Shown here piece after piece: positions 51,301-61,370 of a DNA stretch of 64,000 nt. Source of the DNA: Sclerurus mexicanus (taxonomy: Eukaryota > Chordata > Aves > Passeriformes > Furnariidae). The stretch spans positions 124,552-188,551 of the forward strand of contig VWZF01005188.1 of NCBI GenBank assembly GCA_013396755.1, read 5' to 3'. The position numbers and the translations under genes are program-made. Every line of letters starts with the position of its first letter. Position 1 is the stretch's first letter. Below the pieces are notes generated by a model. The model was not told the origin of the DNA. It searched no databases and saw nothing but the letters and a program-made list of their open reading frames with translations.

Positions 51301-54300
51301 GGAAGTTGCTATTTTGTGATCCACATTACAAGTGATGTCAGCCTAAGTGAATGTAAAGATACCTTTGGGGCTTACATTCTGGGAAAGAAGATGAAGAATA
51401 CGAAAGGATATTGAGTGAGAAGCACTTATTTAGTAGTGTCTTCTAGCTACAAATCTACACTTTGATTCTGTGGGTCATTTCTGAGCTAATAGGATACTAA
51501 ACCAAAGCTCAAAAATTCATGTGCTGAGGCTACACAGATGAACAAAACAATTGCAACACCTACTTGTGATAGTATTTAGTAATATTTTTTATGCTCTCCA
51601 TACTAGGAGTTTTTCTTTACATTACTTTATAATGAATACTAAGAAGGTGCTATCTTTTGTTGCCATAAAACAGTGCAATACCAGTTATTCCACTGCTGTG
51701 AGCTAATTCCACTAAGCCAATTCTGCAGTCACTCTGGTATTTATATTGGTAGACACATTGCCTGTAAATGTTTCAGGTAATGTGATGCAATGACCTATTT
51801 TAGCTTCAGATTATGATAGTACATAGTGATGCAGTGTACAATATTCAAGGTGACTGAGGGAGAGGATGTGCATGAGAGTGAGCCAATTTCTTTACAAAAA
51901 AATAAAAATCAGACATCAATTTGGGTGTCCATGTCTCAGGTGAAGACTAATACTCTTGGAATAACTACTCTTCCTTTTGTCCAAACAGCAAATTCACTCT
52001 GGTAGAGAGCTTTTACCTGAATAAAATATTATTTTCTAGAAATATTTTCCATTTAAACAAAGCTGAACAATTCCAAGAAGAAAAACTCCCCTAAAATAAG
52101 CAGCCTGAATTTGGGGTGTTCTCTGAAGAGGAGGGAATGATGCTACAGTAAAACTTGGTATTGCCTATTCCTGAAAAAAGATTCTAGTAGCCACATATAT
52201 ATACACACATATATAACTTTCATATGCTACCTCTTAGACGTATCCACCAAAATATTTTAAAAGCAACAGGAATGCTCATCTGGGCATAGGCCAAATCATA
52301 GAATGGCTTAGGTTTGGACAGACCTTAAAGACCATCTAGTTCCAGCCCTCCTGCCATAGTCAGGGACACTTTCTACCAGACCAGGCTGCTCAGAGCTCCA
52401 TTCAAACTGGCTTTGAACACTTCCAGGGATGGGACATCCACAACTTCTCTGGGTAACCTCTTCCAGCATCTCACCACCCCCACAGTAAAGAATTCTGTCC
52501 TAGTGTCTAAACCTACTCTCCTTCAGTCTGAAGCTATCTTCCCTTGTCCAATCACTACATGCCCTTGTAAAAAGTCCCTCCAGTTTTCTTGTAGGCCTCC
52601 TGGTCAAGCTCCCTGCAGCAGACCCCGTTATAAAGTTACCTGCTCCTGCCCTCTTTTTAATCCTGATCCATAAACTCTGGGCTGGCTCCTCATTCATCCC
52701 CAAGCACAGCTCCACACCCTCCAGCTGGTTACTGACATATAGTGTGACACCCCCACCTCATTTCCTCTGTCTTTTCTTCCTAAAGAGCCTGTATCCTTGC
52801 ATTCCAGCACTCCAGCCATAGCCATCTTATTTTAATCTTAGTGTTTCATAGAAAAAGAAAACTACATTCTGACAGATTACCATGGAAGAAAACATGTGAG
52901 AGAACAAAATTGAAAAAAAGGTAGGTTCCTCAGAGAGCTTTTAAGCTTCTTTCAGACTCACTACACTGCCTTTTTGTGTAAAGTAGTCATAATCTTGCCT
53001 TAAATCTATTGTTATTTAATAACAGGCTCAACTTGGAATCACTCCTGCATTGCTGCTCCAATGTGTGCAATTCTCTACAGCAGATCTACAATCTAGCTTT
53101 GTAATATCACCCTAATCCTACTTAGTAGACAAGTGACTTAACAGAAAATATCTATGCACACAATCGCAGAGATCTTTTTGAGGCATACACAGGACTGTGG
53201 GAGTGATTTTTTTATTAGATAAATTGTCATCTGTACTGATCAAATCCACAAGCATGAACTACAACCAACTTCACAAACCACCTAGACCAGACACAGATAC
53301 ACACCAGATATGTTTAATGTTGTGGCAATACTTTGAACTTAAGTTCCACTTCTACAGACATCTTCTCAGAAACAACATTTTACTTTCAAAGAAATCTTCA
53401 CTATTAAAATCCCATTTTTTATTAACCCTGCAGCTGATTCATCATCCTTAAGAATTAATCACAGGAAGATACACTTATTTGGACATGCAGTACTTCAAAT
53501 CTACAAATCTAAAAGCAGTAACAGAACAGTCTTACATGTCTACTCTATATTCTTTGTTTTGCTACATAGACAAAAATTCTGCTACACAAGCATACCAAAA
53601 CCTTGACTCCCAGACAACTAAATACCTGCAAGGTGCTCCAGAGCTCTGCAACAGGAAGTGTTTAGTGCCTTATGCTGTGAACAAGAATGTACACACCAAG
53701 AGACCTTGGCCAGAACCAGGATAGATAATGTCACAGTTGATAAGTGTTTTCCCCAAAGTGGCAAACAATTAGAAAAACCTGTTTGACAGGCTTCTGACCT
53801 CTACCCACCCAATACCTGGCCTCTTTCTAAAGATACTTTTCTATTCACAACTACCATGCTGTCAATTTTTAAAGACTGCACCAGCTGTTCCATAGTCCTG
53901 TTGCAGACTCTATTGTCAGTCTAAATGCAATCACATCATCTTGCCTGTGGATGATGACCAGGAAAGATAAACACAACCCATGTGCTTCCATGTCTAAGGA
54001 CAAACCACCTGAGCATCCTTTTCTGAGCTGTAAAAATTGTTCTTGTCCAAATGCTCTTTTACTCCCCTCAGCTGGTGGAATCTCAGCATGGGAACTGGCT
54101 GGAACCCTGGCAGGAGTAGGAACTCAGCCACTGCACATGCCACTGTGGTTAGTGCTATCATGGATGCTAATTCATTCTCTGGACAGAAGAGCAGATTTTG
54201 TTGCTTTGGTTCTACCTCTGTTCAAAGGCTTTCTGAGACTACACCCAAATATTACAGCAGTCCCTGGCACACACTTCTTAATGGATACAAACAATAATTC

Positions 54301-57300
54301 TCAGACAAGATACTAATATTAGGGACAAGGTGCCTCACCCCTCTGACTGAACCCAGCCTTCAAACACTCTTCATGAGACTAATTGTAGCAGTTTGAGTAC
54401 AGGGAAGCAGTAGCATCGGGCCATCAGTCAACAAGTGATGACAGAAGGCAAGAAGAAATGTTTATTTCAAGAATGCAGATAGAGGAGCCCCAATGACTAC
54501 TTCAGCTTGAGAAATTATGATATTGCAAATATCTTCTGAGACACAGCAATCAGTGGCTGAAGAAATCACAAGCAGGACCAAACAATCAGAATCAAATGCA
54601 CTAGAAAAACAAGTGCCTTTTCCCAGATGAATATCTTAAAAGAGAGAGGGAAGGCAACCCAGGCTTACAGTTGCTTTGAAGTGGTAGGGTTGTTTTCTTA
54701 AATACACATTTATGACTGTGTATAGTAAAATAAGAGGTACAATTTCTTCAGAGAAATCAATCATCAGTAGACAGCATAAAATGGCCAAACAAGGCAAGGA
54801 TAATATCTTGTGATTTGAGCCTATGTTCATCTTGGAATAGGTAATTCAAGTGGATGTATATGTAAAGTTTTTTCATGTTGGATTTTCACCCCTCCATTTC
54901 CAAGCATAAGCTGTTTGTTGTCACATATTCAGGGCTGCAATTGATAAAAACACAGAGTAAACTTCACAAAAGTATACTTGTTTTCAAATGCCAACATATG
55001 TGGGATGAAAAATACTCAGGAGACAAAAACAAAAAAAAATTCAGTCTTTCCTTATATGTTTGAGAAAAGTTTATTCTATTTCAGAACATATTAAATATTT
55101 CTAGTGGGAGGAAAATACACCTGCAACAAACAAAGGACCTTCCCTTTTCACATGCAAAACACTATTCAAACAAAAGTGAACTAGTTTTCCCAACACCTCG
55201 ATGAAGGGCAGATAATGTTAATCTCATTTAGTAAAATCATAGAGGAGAGGAGAGCTGAAGGCTCTGGATCAAGTTCAGTTTTCATTCAGAGTTCTGTGGT
55301 TCCCAACTGCACATTCATTCCTCTGTAAAGAGGTTGAGTTTATTATTTAAGCAGGAAATTCTGTCATCACAGCACCTAAAAGACAAGTCAGAACCCAGTC
55401 AGCCATGTAAATTGCTATACAAACACATAGTGACCTCTAACGATGAAGCCTCTACTGACACATCACATGTCAAGATTAGTATCAGTTCTCTGCTAAGGCT
55501 GGGGTAAGTGAGCACAAGCAGCAAGCTGTAAGCTTTGCCAGCAGCTAAGAGGAGACAGGCAAACATTACAGCTACTAAGAAAGACACAACTCTGTAAAAC
55601 CTCACAAGCCATTAGGTTTCCTCCTCCCTCCTGTTTCCAAGCAAGTAAGCCAAGTCTTTTGGTAGAGGTGAAGAACAGCCTGGCCTCAGGATGGTGCTGC
55701 CCTGATGAGGTAGGTTTCCCATAGCAAGCAGAGAAACCATGCAGGATGCAGAAGGCAGCCAAGCCCACCTGTTCCCATCCACACTGCTCTGCCTTGCCCT
55801 GGGGGAAGGAGAAGCTGATACAGCCTCTGCCGCATTTGCAATGAGGGATAACACTAGAGTACCTCACGACTTCTATCATTCAACTCAGAGAAGCTCTATG
55901 CACTTCTAGTCAAGCATGACAACAAGGAAAAAAAAGTAAAAACGAAAAAAAAAATATGCCTGATGCCAGTTACATGCAGGATAATATTTGCCTTGCTATC
56001 TTCAGCCTATGAGGAAGCTCAAATAGGGGAATGATTAGAATTAAGCAGATATGCATGAACAGTCATCATTAGGCAAATTCAGTAATCCTGTTTAAAAAGA
56101 GTTAGTGATAGCAGGAGTTTGTCACTATCCTGCTGCCATACTACTTGAGATTGAATATGCCAAACTCTGAGGGACACCTAACGGTCCAGGTAAGATTAAC
56201 CAGCCGCCTCAAGGGCTTAAGGAAGAGGCATATGCATATCTACTAAGCAGTGTTAGTTTCAAACACCACAAAGTTGATCCACATGTGCACATCTGGCCAA
56301 CAAGAAAGGCCAGAAAAGCAGCAGAAGGTAGGCCCTCTCTCACACATCAGAACAGCAGTTTCTCCTTCCATCAGTAACAAGGTGGATGGTAGATGAGTAA
56401 ACAAAATAAACTTTTGCATCAAAGATAAGCTTTCTGTCAGGCTTCATATTTCTTCTAGACATTTTCTTGCCTGGACTGTCTACTTGACTTATTTTAAAAT
56501 TTGATAAAAGTAAGCAATGAATCTTCCAGTACTACAATAATCAGCACTGGGTAACATCCTGAAGGGAACTGAACAATCTAATGAGAGGTCAAAAGGAGCA
56601 TAGCCTGTCTTGAGTAATAGTGGCATCACTATACTTGCAACACATTGACAAATCTATGTGTATGTTTCTATATATACAAATTATATAGTATTTATGTACA
56701 CAAATGTACACATAAATCGTGAATCAGAACACACTTAAGCAACTGCTTTACTTCCATACAAGAATATCAACTGGAACAAAAACCTGTTATAGCTTTAACA
56801 CATACACAATTGGTAACATATCAAGGGAACATCCTGTCCATTAAGAAACATGAGGATTTCATCAGAGATTACAAAATAATCAGAATTTCATGCAAGAATT
56901 GGACTAAGATTTCCCCCTCATCTCCCATTACCCCCTCAAAAGAGCAAAGGCTAAATAATAAATGAAAAAATTTAGTGAAGTAACTAATAAAACAAAAATT
57001 AAAGAAAAAAAGTGGTATTCTTGGCTTCACAACTCTCTTTTCCTTCTGTGAGTGTCATGAGGAAAGCTTTCTGAAGAAAACATGCAAAATAATTGCTTCT
57101 GCTGGGGCAAGCAACTGTTAAGTAACTATCTTAAAATCTAAGGTTACTAGCTATGCACTATGGGAAAAGGTGTATGGGTGGAGTACTAATAAAATGCATT
57201 TCAGTCCAGAATTAGATGAGCACACTTAAGATTGGTCCTATTGTTGACATAATTCCAGAAGAGAGTTACTAGTTTGTCCCTTGATAATACTCAGAAAAAC

Positions 57301-60300
57301 AAACAAAAAGCCACCAGCAAACAGATTGTTTTTCTTTCTACTCTAGATTTTTGTTCCTCTGGTACGTTGAGCAATCCAACAGCACATTTGCTTAAGGTAC
57401 CAGAGCAAGTACACTCTTGCAACATTCCTAATGGATGAGATATACAAAACTTGAGAGCTCACAGTACTGTGTGCGCATTAACGATCTCAATGATAAAAAC
57501 CGTAATAGAGTATTGTACTAATAGCCACACTGCCAAAGTAATACTATGAGAAATTGTAGTGCCTATTCCTTATCAGCAGAAGAGTGGCAGTCTGCCCTAT
57601 TCAACCCATGCACAGCTCTGCCAGAAAGCAAAAGGAAACAGTGTCCCCATTCTATTTTTCTGAATAGCAAAGTTGTGCTACTGTGTGTCAGGAAGAGACA
57701 ATCCTTTTTGAGATCTTTACTACAGCACTTCTATGATTATCAAGAGTCAAGACTTGCAGACAAAAATATTATAAAATTGAGAGACCTTGTACATTGATCC
57801 AAACTTTGCCTACATACCAGTAGCACTATGCTTCAAAGACCTCTTGGTAATATGTAATGGTGTTGCCTCAGGTTGCAGTGATTTAGACAGAAGGGCTACA
57901 GCTAGTGGCAAAAGCTGCAGCAAAAATACTTCTCACACTTGGAATGAACATCCCTTTTTCTTTTTTGCTCATATCCCTGGAGAGGACACCAGTTATCTCT
58001 GTTCATTTACATAAATGCAAGAATCCAGAACAATACATTGATCAATCAAGAACAAAATAGATGTACTGGATCTACTGTACATAGACTCCATGCGAAATCT
58101 TGAATCAAAAGGCTTGGGTTTTTCCTGTTGATTTTAAATAGCTTCAGTTTGGCTGTTTACAAGGCACAGTTCATACCAAGGACTGCAATATCCTTGGTGT
58201 TTCTGGAAATCATCACTGGAGGAACAGCAGTAGAGGAATCTGTGTACAGTTGTCACACTTTTCCTTAACAACTGCTAATAGGCTAAACAATCTTGCCTTC
58301 AGAGTGTTTTCTTCAGCAATTTATTAATCTGCAGGCTGTCCCCAAAGGTAGAGATGAAAGCCTTGGATTTCAGATGAAAGCCAGGGCTGTAAACAGGTTT
58401 ACAGCTATTGCCTCTTACATCTGTTTGGATTGATCCTTAATTCTTCCCTCACCAGCATCAATGAAAGCAAGGGCAATATTTCCTATTAATTTACAGCAGC
58501 ACTTTAGGATAAATAATTTTTTCAGGGCACACAAGTATTGCTGTAGTGACATTTATGTAAGTTGTAAACAAGAGGCAGAAAAACTACACCAGTTCCCTTA
58601 AACAGGACAAAGCTGAATGAACTATTGATGACAGTCAAATAAAAGCAATTCAAGTAGGCTGATGACTTCACCTGAACAGAGTTCAAAGCAAAAATCCTAT
58701 GTCACCACAGCAAGATTACTTATGTCAGATGCTATGAACAGGTTATCAGCAAAGGTTACATATTTAACATCTGTAACTGGTTACATCTTTCAAATGAGCA
58801 CTAAGAGTCAGTAACTGTATTCTAACAAGAAGTAGATCAGTGACAGCAGCAAACATCAGAAGGAACCAGGTGAAGATGAGAAGTGAAGATGAAAACGTCT
58901 GGTAAAGATGTTTCTGCTACCAGGGAAATATTACTGAAAACTGAAATTTAAGTATTTTCCACACCAAAGAAAAAGGGAGAAACACAGAACACTCAGCTGT
59001 AAGTATTAGAACAGTGCAGAACAGTTTTCATGAAGCCTATTTTTTTATATACTTCTCCATGCTTAAACAAGTACTCTTTTTAAAGTGGAACTATCTGTTC
59101 TATTGGCTGCTCTTTTTTCCATGAGAAATAAAAAAAATTAAAAGATAGTATCTTATTTTTCTTTATAGAAATAAGTAACTAAAGTTCTTGATCTTGAACA
59201 TTAAAAACCACACAGCAAAAAACTTTCTTTAAAACAACTTTCAAATTTAACAAAAAAAACGCAACCCAATCCCATGACCAAACTCCTGGGAAATTCAAGT
59301 CTGAGCATCATGTATCCCAGAAGTTATATTCTTACAGATAATACTCCCACTTTTCAGCTGCTGAACTACTGTTACAAAGTTTTTGGTGTACCTGCATCTG
59401 TTGCAAAACTTAAGGATCTAAAATTTTAATTTCAAATCATTATTACAGATGAAAAATTAGTACTAGTTTTCTTTTTCTCCATTCATAAACTAGCAATATC
59501 CATTAACTGTGATGATGATCTTTGTCACAATCTACACTTATGTTTGCCAGTGTTTAGTACTTAACTGACAAGATAGTTTTTATTCCAGGTAAACATTTGT
59601 ACAATATAGTAAAGGAAAACTTATGTGCCCATAATTATGATACAGTGAAATTAAAATCTAATACATTAATTACTTCTCTAGTTAAAAGTGTGTGGCTCTA
59701 CTGGGTACTATTGAAGGGCATTTAAGGAATAATGCAATCATCAGGTACAGTCAGCATGGGTTCACAAAGAGCAAGTTTGGTGAACTCATTTGATAACCTT
59801 CTATGACAAGGTCAGCTGCCCAGGGAATGAAGGAAAGCCAGTGGACATATTTTTTCTATATTTTAGTAAGGCTTTTGATGCTGTCCTTCACAACATCCTT
59901 CTGCAAAAGTTGTCCAGCTGTGAGATGAGCAAGTACATGGGTGCTCTGGGTGAAGAATTGGGCTTCAAGGGTTGCAGTGAATAGGGTTACATCTGTCTGG
60001 CAACCGGTCACCAGCACTGTTCCTCAGAGCTCAATTCTAGTGTCAGTTCTGTACAATGTTTATCAACCATCTAGATGCAGTTGAATGCATCATTAGCAAG
60101 TTTGATAATACAAAACTGGAAGTGCTACTGACTCTCTTGAGGGACAAAATGCCTTGCAGGGGGATCTAGAGAAACTGGCGCATTAGGCTATGATTAATGG
60201 CATGAAATTTAACACGTTGAAACACCAGATTGACTAACACCAGACACAAATATAAATCAGGAGAGGAGTGCCTGGAGAACAGCCCTGCAAACCCCATTCC

Positions 60301-61359
60301 AGGGTGCACTAAACAGCTTCACCAGCTGGTCAAAAGAAGTGACTATTCCCCTCTATTCAGCACTGGCACAGCCTCACCTTGAGTGCTGTGTGCAGTTCTG
60401 GGCCCCACCATTTAAGGATGTGAAGGTACTTGAATGTATGCAGAGGACAACAACAATGCTGATGAAAAGTCTGGAAGGCATGTCCTGTGAAGAGCAGCTG
60501 AGAAGCTTAGGTTTGTCTAGTTTGGAGAGAAGGGGGCTGAGGGGGTTACATCATTGCTCTCTAAGGCTTCCTGAGGAGGGTAAGTAGAGTGGGAGGTACT
60601 GACATCTTCTTCCTAATATTCAGTGATAGGACATGTGGGAATAGTTTAAAGTTGCACCAGAAAAGGTTCAGGCTGCATTTCTTTACAGAGAGGGTGACCA
60701 AACACTAGAACAGCTTCAAAGAAAGGAGGTTGCTACCCCAAGCCTGTCAGTGTTTAAGAGTCATTTGGACAATGCCTTTAACACCATGCTTTCACTTTTG
60801 ATGAGCCCTGAAGTGTTACACAGTTGGACTGATGATCATTGTGGAACAATCCCTTCCAAATGAAAGACTGTTTTCTTCTAAATTAAAAAAAAAAAGATTA
60901 AAAACCAAATAGAAAAAAACCCAGAACACCTAGGCACCCAACAAAAATCCAACCAATCAAAAAATCACTCCCAAATTCAAGCCACTGCCAGATAAAAAGG
61001 AAAGCATGAATAATCTTGCTAAGAAGGTAACTATACAGTACATTCAAGTGCTGAGTAAAAAACTTTAACAGGAGGAGAGTTTACTGGCTAGCATTTGCAT
61101 CAAGTACACAGCATTTATGTCCACTGCAACATTAATACTTCAGGGTAAAACTCACACAGCAGAAGTTCTGTAATTTAAACCATGTTTTCTTTCTTTTTAT
61201 GCCTAATATAGAACACAAACTCACCAGGGTACAGAAGATGCATTGGCATTGTGCTATTGTTGTCATCTGCTCCACAGGATATTCACCAAGGCAGAGCTTG
61301 CAGGACACTAATGGGTCAAGTACCAAGTCCCAGGTAGGCCTGTATCTTGCTGTAGTCAT
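39208..61359 (-). CDS. RNF144A: RNF144A, RBR E3 ubiquitin-protein ligase (complete split CDS)
   Basis: Seven exons join as 61359-61225, 47162-47058, 46855-46795, 45733-45526, 43841-43694, 42466-42377 and 39339-39208. The total is 879 nt, or 292 codons plus TAG, the same length as the mammalian protein. All introns are GT-AG. The protein has RING1 (C20, C23, C38, C40, C43, C46, C65, C70), IBR (C111, C116, C135, C138, C143, C146, H151, C156), and RING2 (C185, C188, catalytic C198, C203, C206, C211, C214, H226, C232). A hydrophobic segment at about 250-276 starts VVGIFAGFG, containing a GxxxG motif. RBR ligases take ubiquitin from an E2 (UBE2L3/UBE2L6 type) onto the RING2 cysteine before transfer to the substrate. 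In mammals RNF144A is membrane-anchored and targets DNA-PKcs, among others. No frameshift or lost zinc ligand is seen. RNF144B is the close paralogue; the length and C-terminus fit RNF144A. Confidence 0.97.
40444..40560. other. small CpG-rich patch in intron 6
   Basis: About ten CpG dinucleotides in under 120 bp, in a background where CpG is rare. The sequence includes GCGGCTGCGGG and CAGCGCGGCTCCCGCC. It is too short for a standard CpG island. It could be a regulatory element or minor alternative promoter, or simply a fragment that escaped methylation-driven decay. Confidence 0.5.
40964..41012 (+). other. G-rich tract, quadruplex-capable
   Basis: Plus strand holds at least seven runs of three or more G (40964-66, 40973-77, 40984-87, 40993-95, 41001-03, 41005-07, 41009-12) separated by loops of one to seven bases. 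This satisfies the common G3N1-7 quadruplex pattern. It is flanked by T/G-rich TTTGTTTG repeats. The G-rich strand is the template strand of RNF144A. Confidence 0.8.
42377..42466 (-). CDS. RNF144A: RNF144A coding exon 6: end of RING2 and linker
   Basis: 90 nt, phase 0 at both ends, acceptor TTTTCTAG and donor GTAAAA. It encodes residues 220-249, beginning DDFLLIHYDKGPC (H226 and C232 complete the RING2 zinc ligands) and continuing RNKLGHSRASVIWHRTQ, the linker to the membrane segment. Matches the family without gaps. Confidence 0.96.
42467..43693 (-). other. RNF144A intron 5 (about 1.2 kb)
   Basis: Phase-0 intron, donor GTGAGT and acceptor CTAG. It contains a 128-codon minus-strand open frame (42712-43098) with no recognised domain; given the number of frames in the window this length is compatible with chance. 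No repeat was recognised. Confidence 0.9.
43694..43841 (-). CDS. RNF144A: RNF144A coding exon 5: RING2 with catalytic cysteine
   Basis: 148 nt. The first base completes Ser170, which is split across the intron (phase 2 upstream, phase 0 downstream). Encodes SVFKMGDDDAPIKRCPKC, then YIERDEGCAQMMC and CKHAFCWYCLESLD. C198 in DEGCAQ is the ubiquitin-accepting cysteine of RBR ligases, and the CWYC part is the conserved RING2 core. Acceptor CCCACAG, donor GTGAGT. Confidence 0.97.
43842..45525 (-). other. RNF144A intron 4 (about 1.7 kb)
   Basis: Phase-2 intron with donor GTAAAG and acceptor CAG. Contains an unexplained coding-like block at 45079-45384 on the minus strand (listed separately). No LINE or LTR was recognised. 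Confidence 0.9.
45079..45384 (-). pseudogene. coding-like relic of unknown origin in intron 4
   Basis: Minus-strand frame open for 71 codons (45384-45172), then TAG, then open again in the same frame for 30 codons to TGA at 45076-45078. The first part includes KGAAWAFGLLLQWEKHDIQ and KDLVTAALLDDVRVSNIMAD; the second includes PLAHLANDLKFCFKQLP. Composition is protein-like (amphipathic, mixed charge) and GC-richer than the intron around it. I do not recognise the family. It could be a decayed retrocopy, a transposase or retroelement piece, or chance. It is not in frame-and-splice continuity with RNF144A. Confidence 0.3.
45526..45733 (-). CDS. RNF144A: RNF144A coding exon 4: IBR domain
   Basis: 208 nt; the first two bases complete Glu101, and the last two start Ser170. 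Encodes VLLDPCRTWCPSSTCQAVC, then VQCKACDIEFCSACKSNWH and PGQGC, ending ISFLPGET. These are the in-between-RING zinc ligands C111, C116, C135, C138, C143, C146, H151 and C156. Acceptor TTTGCAG, donor GTAAAG. The loop between the two Cys groups (about 122-133) is the least conserved part relative to the mammalian protein. Confidence 0.97.
45734..46794 (-). other. RNF144A intron 3 (about 1.1 kb)
   Basis: Phase-1 intron, donor GTAACA and acceptor CAG. No repeat or other feature recognised. Confidence 0.9.
46795..46855 (-). CDS. RNF144A: RNF144A coding exon 3: RING1-IBR linker
   Basis: 61-nt microexon-sized exon, too short for an ORF scan to reveal. Acceptor CAACAG, donor GTAACA. Encodes IECMVASEIMQRYKKLQFER (residues 81-100) plus the first base of Glu101. 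It links RING1 to the IBR. The reading frame is fixed by the flanking exons, and the sequence fits the family without gaps. Confidence 0.95.
46856..47057 (-). other. RNF144A intron 2 (202 bp)
   Basis: Short phase-0 intron, donor GTAGGT and acceptor CAG. Nothing else seen. Confidence 0.9.
47058..47162 (-). CDS. RNF144A: RNF144A coding exon 2: second half of RING1
   Basis: 105 nt, phase 0 on both sides, acceptor CTCTTACAG, donor GTAGGT. Encodes CLKQYVELLIKEGLETAISC, then PDAACPKRGHLQENE (residues 46-80). C46, C65 and C70 finish the RING1 zinc ligands started in exon 1. Confidence 0.97.
47356..47430 (-). mobile_element. CR1 LINE tail fragment in intron 1
   Basis: Plus strand AAATCATAGAATCACTTAGG, then 'ttggaaaagatctctaagatcactgaatccaacc', the antisense CR1 terminus. 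Only about 75 bp are present. It is read in the same direction as RNF144A. Confidence 0.85.
52193..52218. repeat. TA/CA microsatellite
   Basis: ATATATATACACACATATAT-type simple repeat in intron 1, close to the CR1 insertion that follows. Confidence 0.8.
52293..52848 (-). mobile_element. internally deleted CR1 LINE (endonuclease part fused to 3' end)
   Basis: From right to left on the minus strand: 52848 to about 52601 is CR1 ORF2 endonuclease text, with 'aagatggctatggctggagtgctgg' and a translation including VELCLGMNEEPAQSLWIRIK and GAGNF. Then at about 52594-52601 (GGAGGCCT) the sequence jumps to the CR1 end region ('tacaagaaaactggagggactttttacaagggc', 'gatagcttcagactgaaggagag', 'ctaaacctaagccattctatgatt'). 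All of the reverse transcriptase and most of ORF2 are missing. The tail reaches position 52293. Confidence 0.85.
59700..60885 (+). mobile_element. CR1 LINE fragment with RT remnant, antisense to RNF144A
   Basis: Plus-strand text 'tcagcatgggttcacaaagagcaagtttggtgaactc', then a translation of DIFFLYFSKAFDAVLHNILL. The SKAFDAV block is conserved domain 3 of LINE reverse transcriptase. Later frames give PLYSALAQPHLECCVQFWAP and EEQLRSLGLSSLERRGLRGL, the standard CR1 ORF2 C-terminus. It ends near 'gttggactgatgatcattgtggaacaatcccttccaaatgaaagactg'. About 1.2 kb, 5'-truncated, with several frameshifts and stops. Confidence 0.9.
61225..61359 (-). CDS. RNF144A: RNF144A coding exon 1: start codon and first half of RING1
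   Basis: 135 nt encoding MTTARYRPTWDLVLDPLVSC, then KLCLGEYPVEQMTTIAQCQC and IFCTL. C20, C23, C38, C40 and C43 are the first RING1 ligands. The ATG at 61359-61357 is chosen because the family begins MTT(T/A)RYRPTWDL and because a good acceptor (TTTTTCAG at 61371-61378) lies 11 nt upstream. An in-frame ATG further up (61404-61402) lies inside the intron's pyrimidine tract. Donor GTGAGT. Confidence 0.97.
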
Positions 61360-61370
61360 TGCAGAGCAGT
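61360..61370 (-). other. RNF144A: RNF144A 5' UTR piece (11 nt) in first coding exon
   Basis: Eleven bases ACTGCTCTGCA between the acceptor AG and the ATG. This shows that the transcript has at least one further 5' non-coding exon upstream (higher coordinate), which I could not find within the window. Confidence 0.8.

Larger units (their letters stand above)
47163..61224 (-). other. RNF144A intron 1 of the coding region (about 14 kb)
   Basis: Phase-0 intron from donor GTGAGT (61224 downward) to acceptor CAG at 47165-47163. It contains a CR1 tail (47356-47430), a deleted CR1 (52293-52848) and a larger CR1 fragment (59700-60885). A TA/CA microsatellite sits near 52193-52218. The remaining sequence is AT-rich without recognised exons, RNA genes or other repeats. 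Confidence 0.9.

Noticed and set aside
60339..60587. Apparent small protein gene (82 codons, plus strand)
   Set aside because: It is the decayed C-terminal part of CR1 ORF2, not a host gene.
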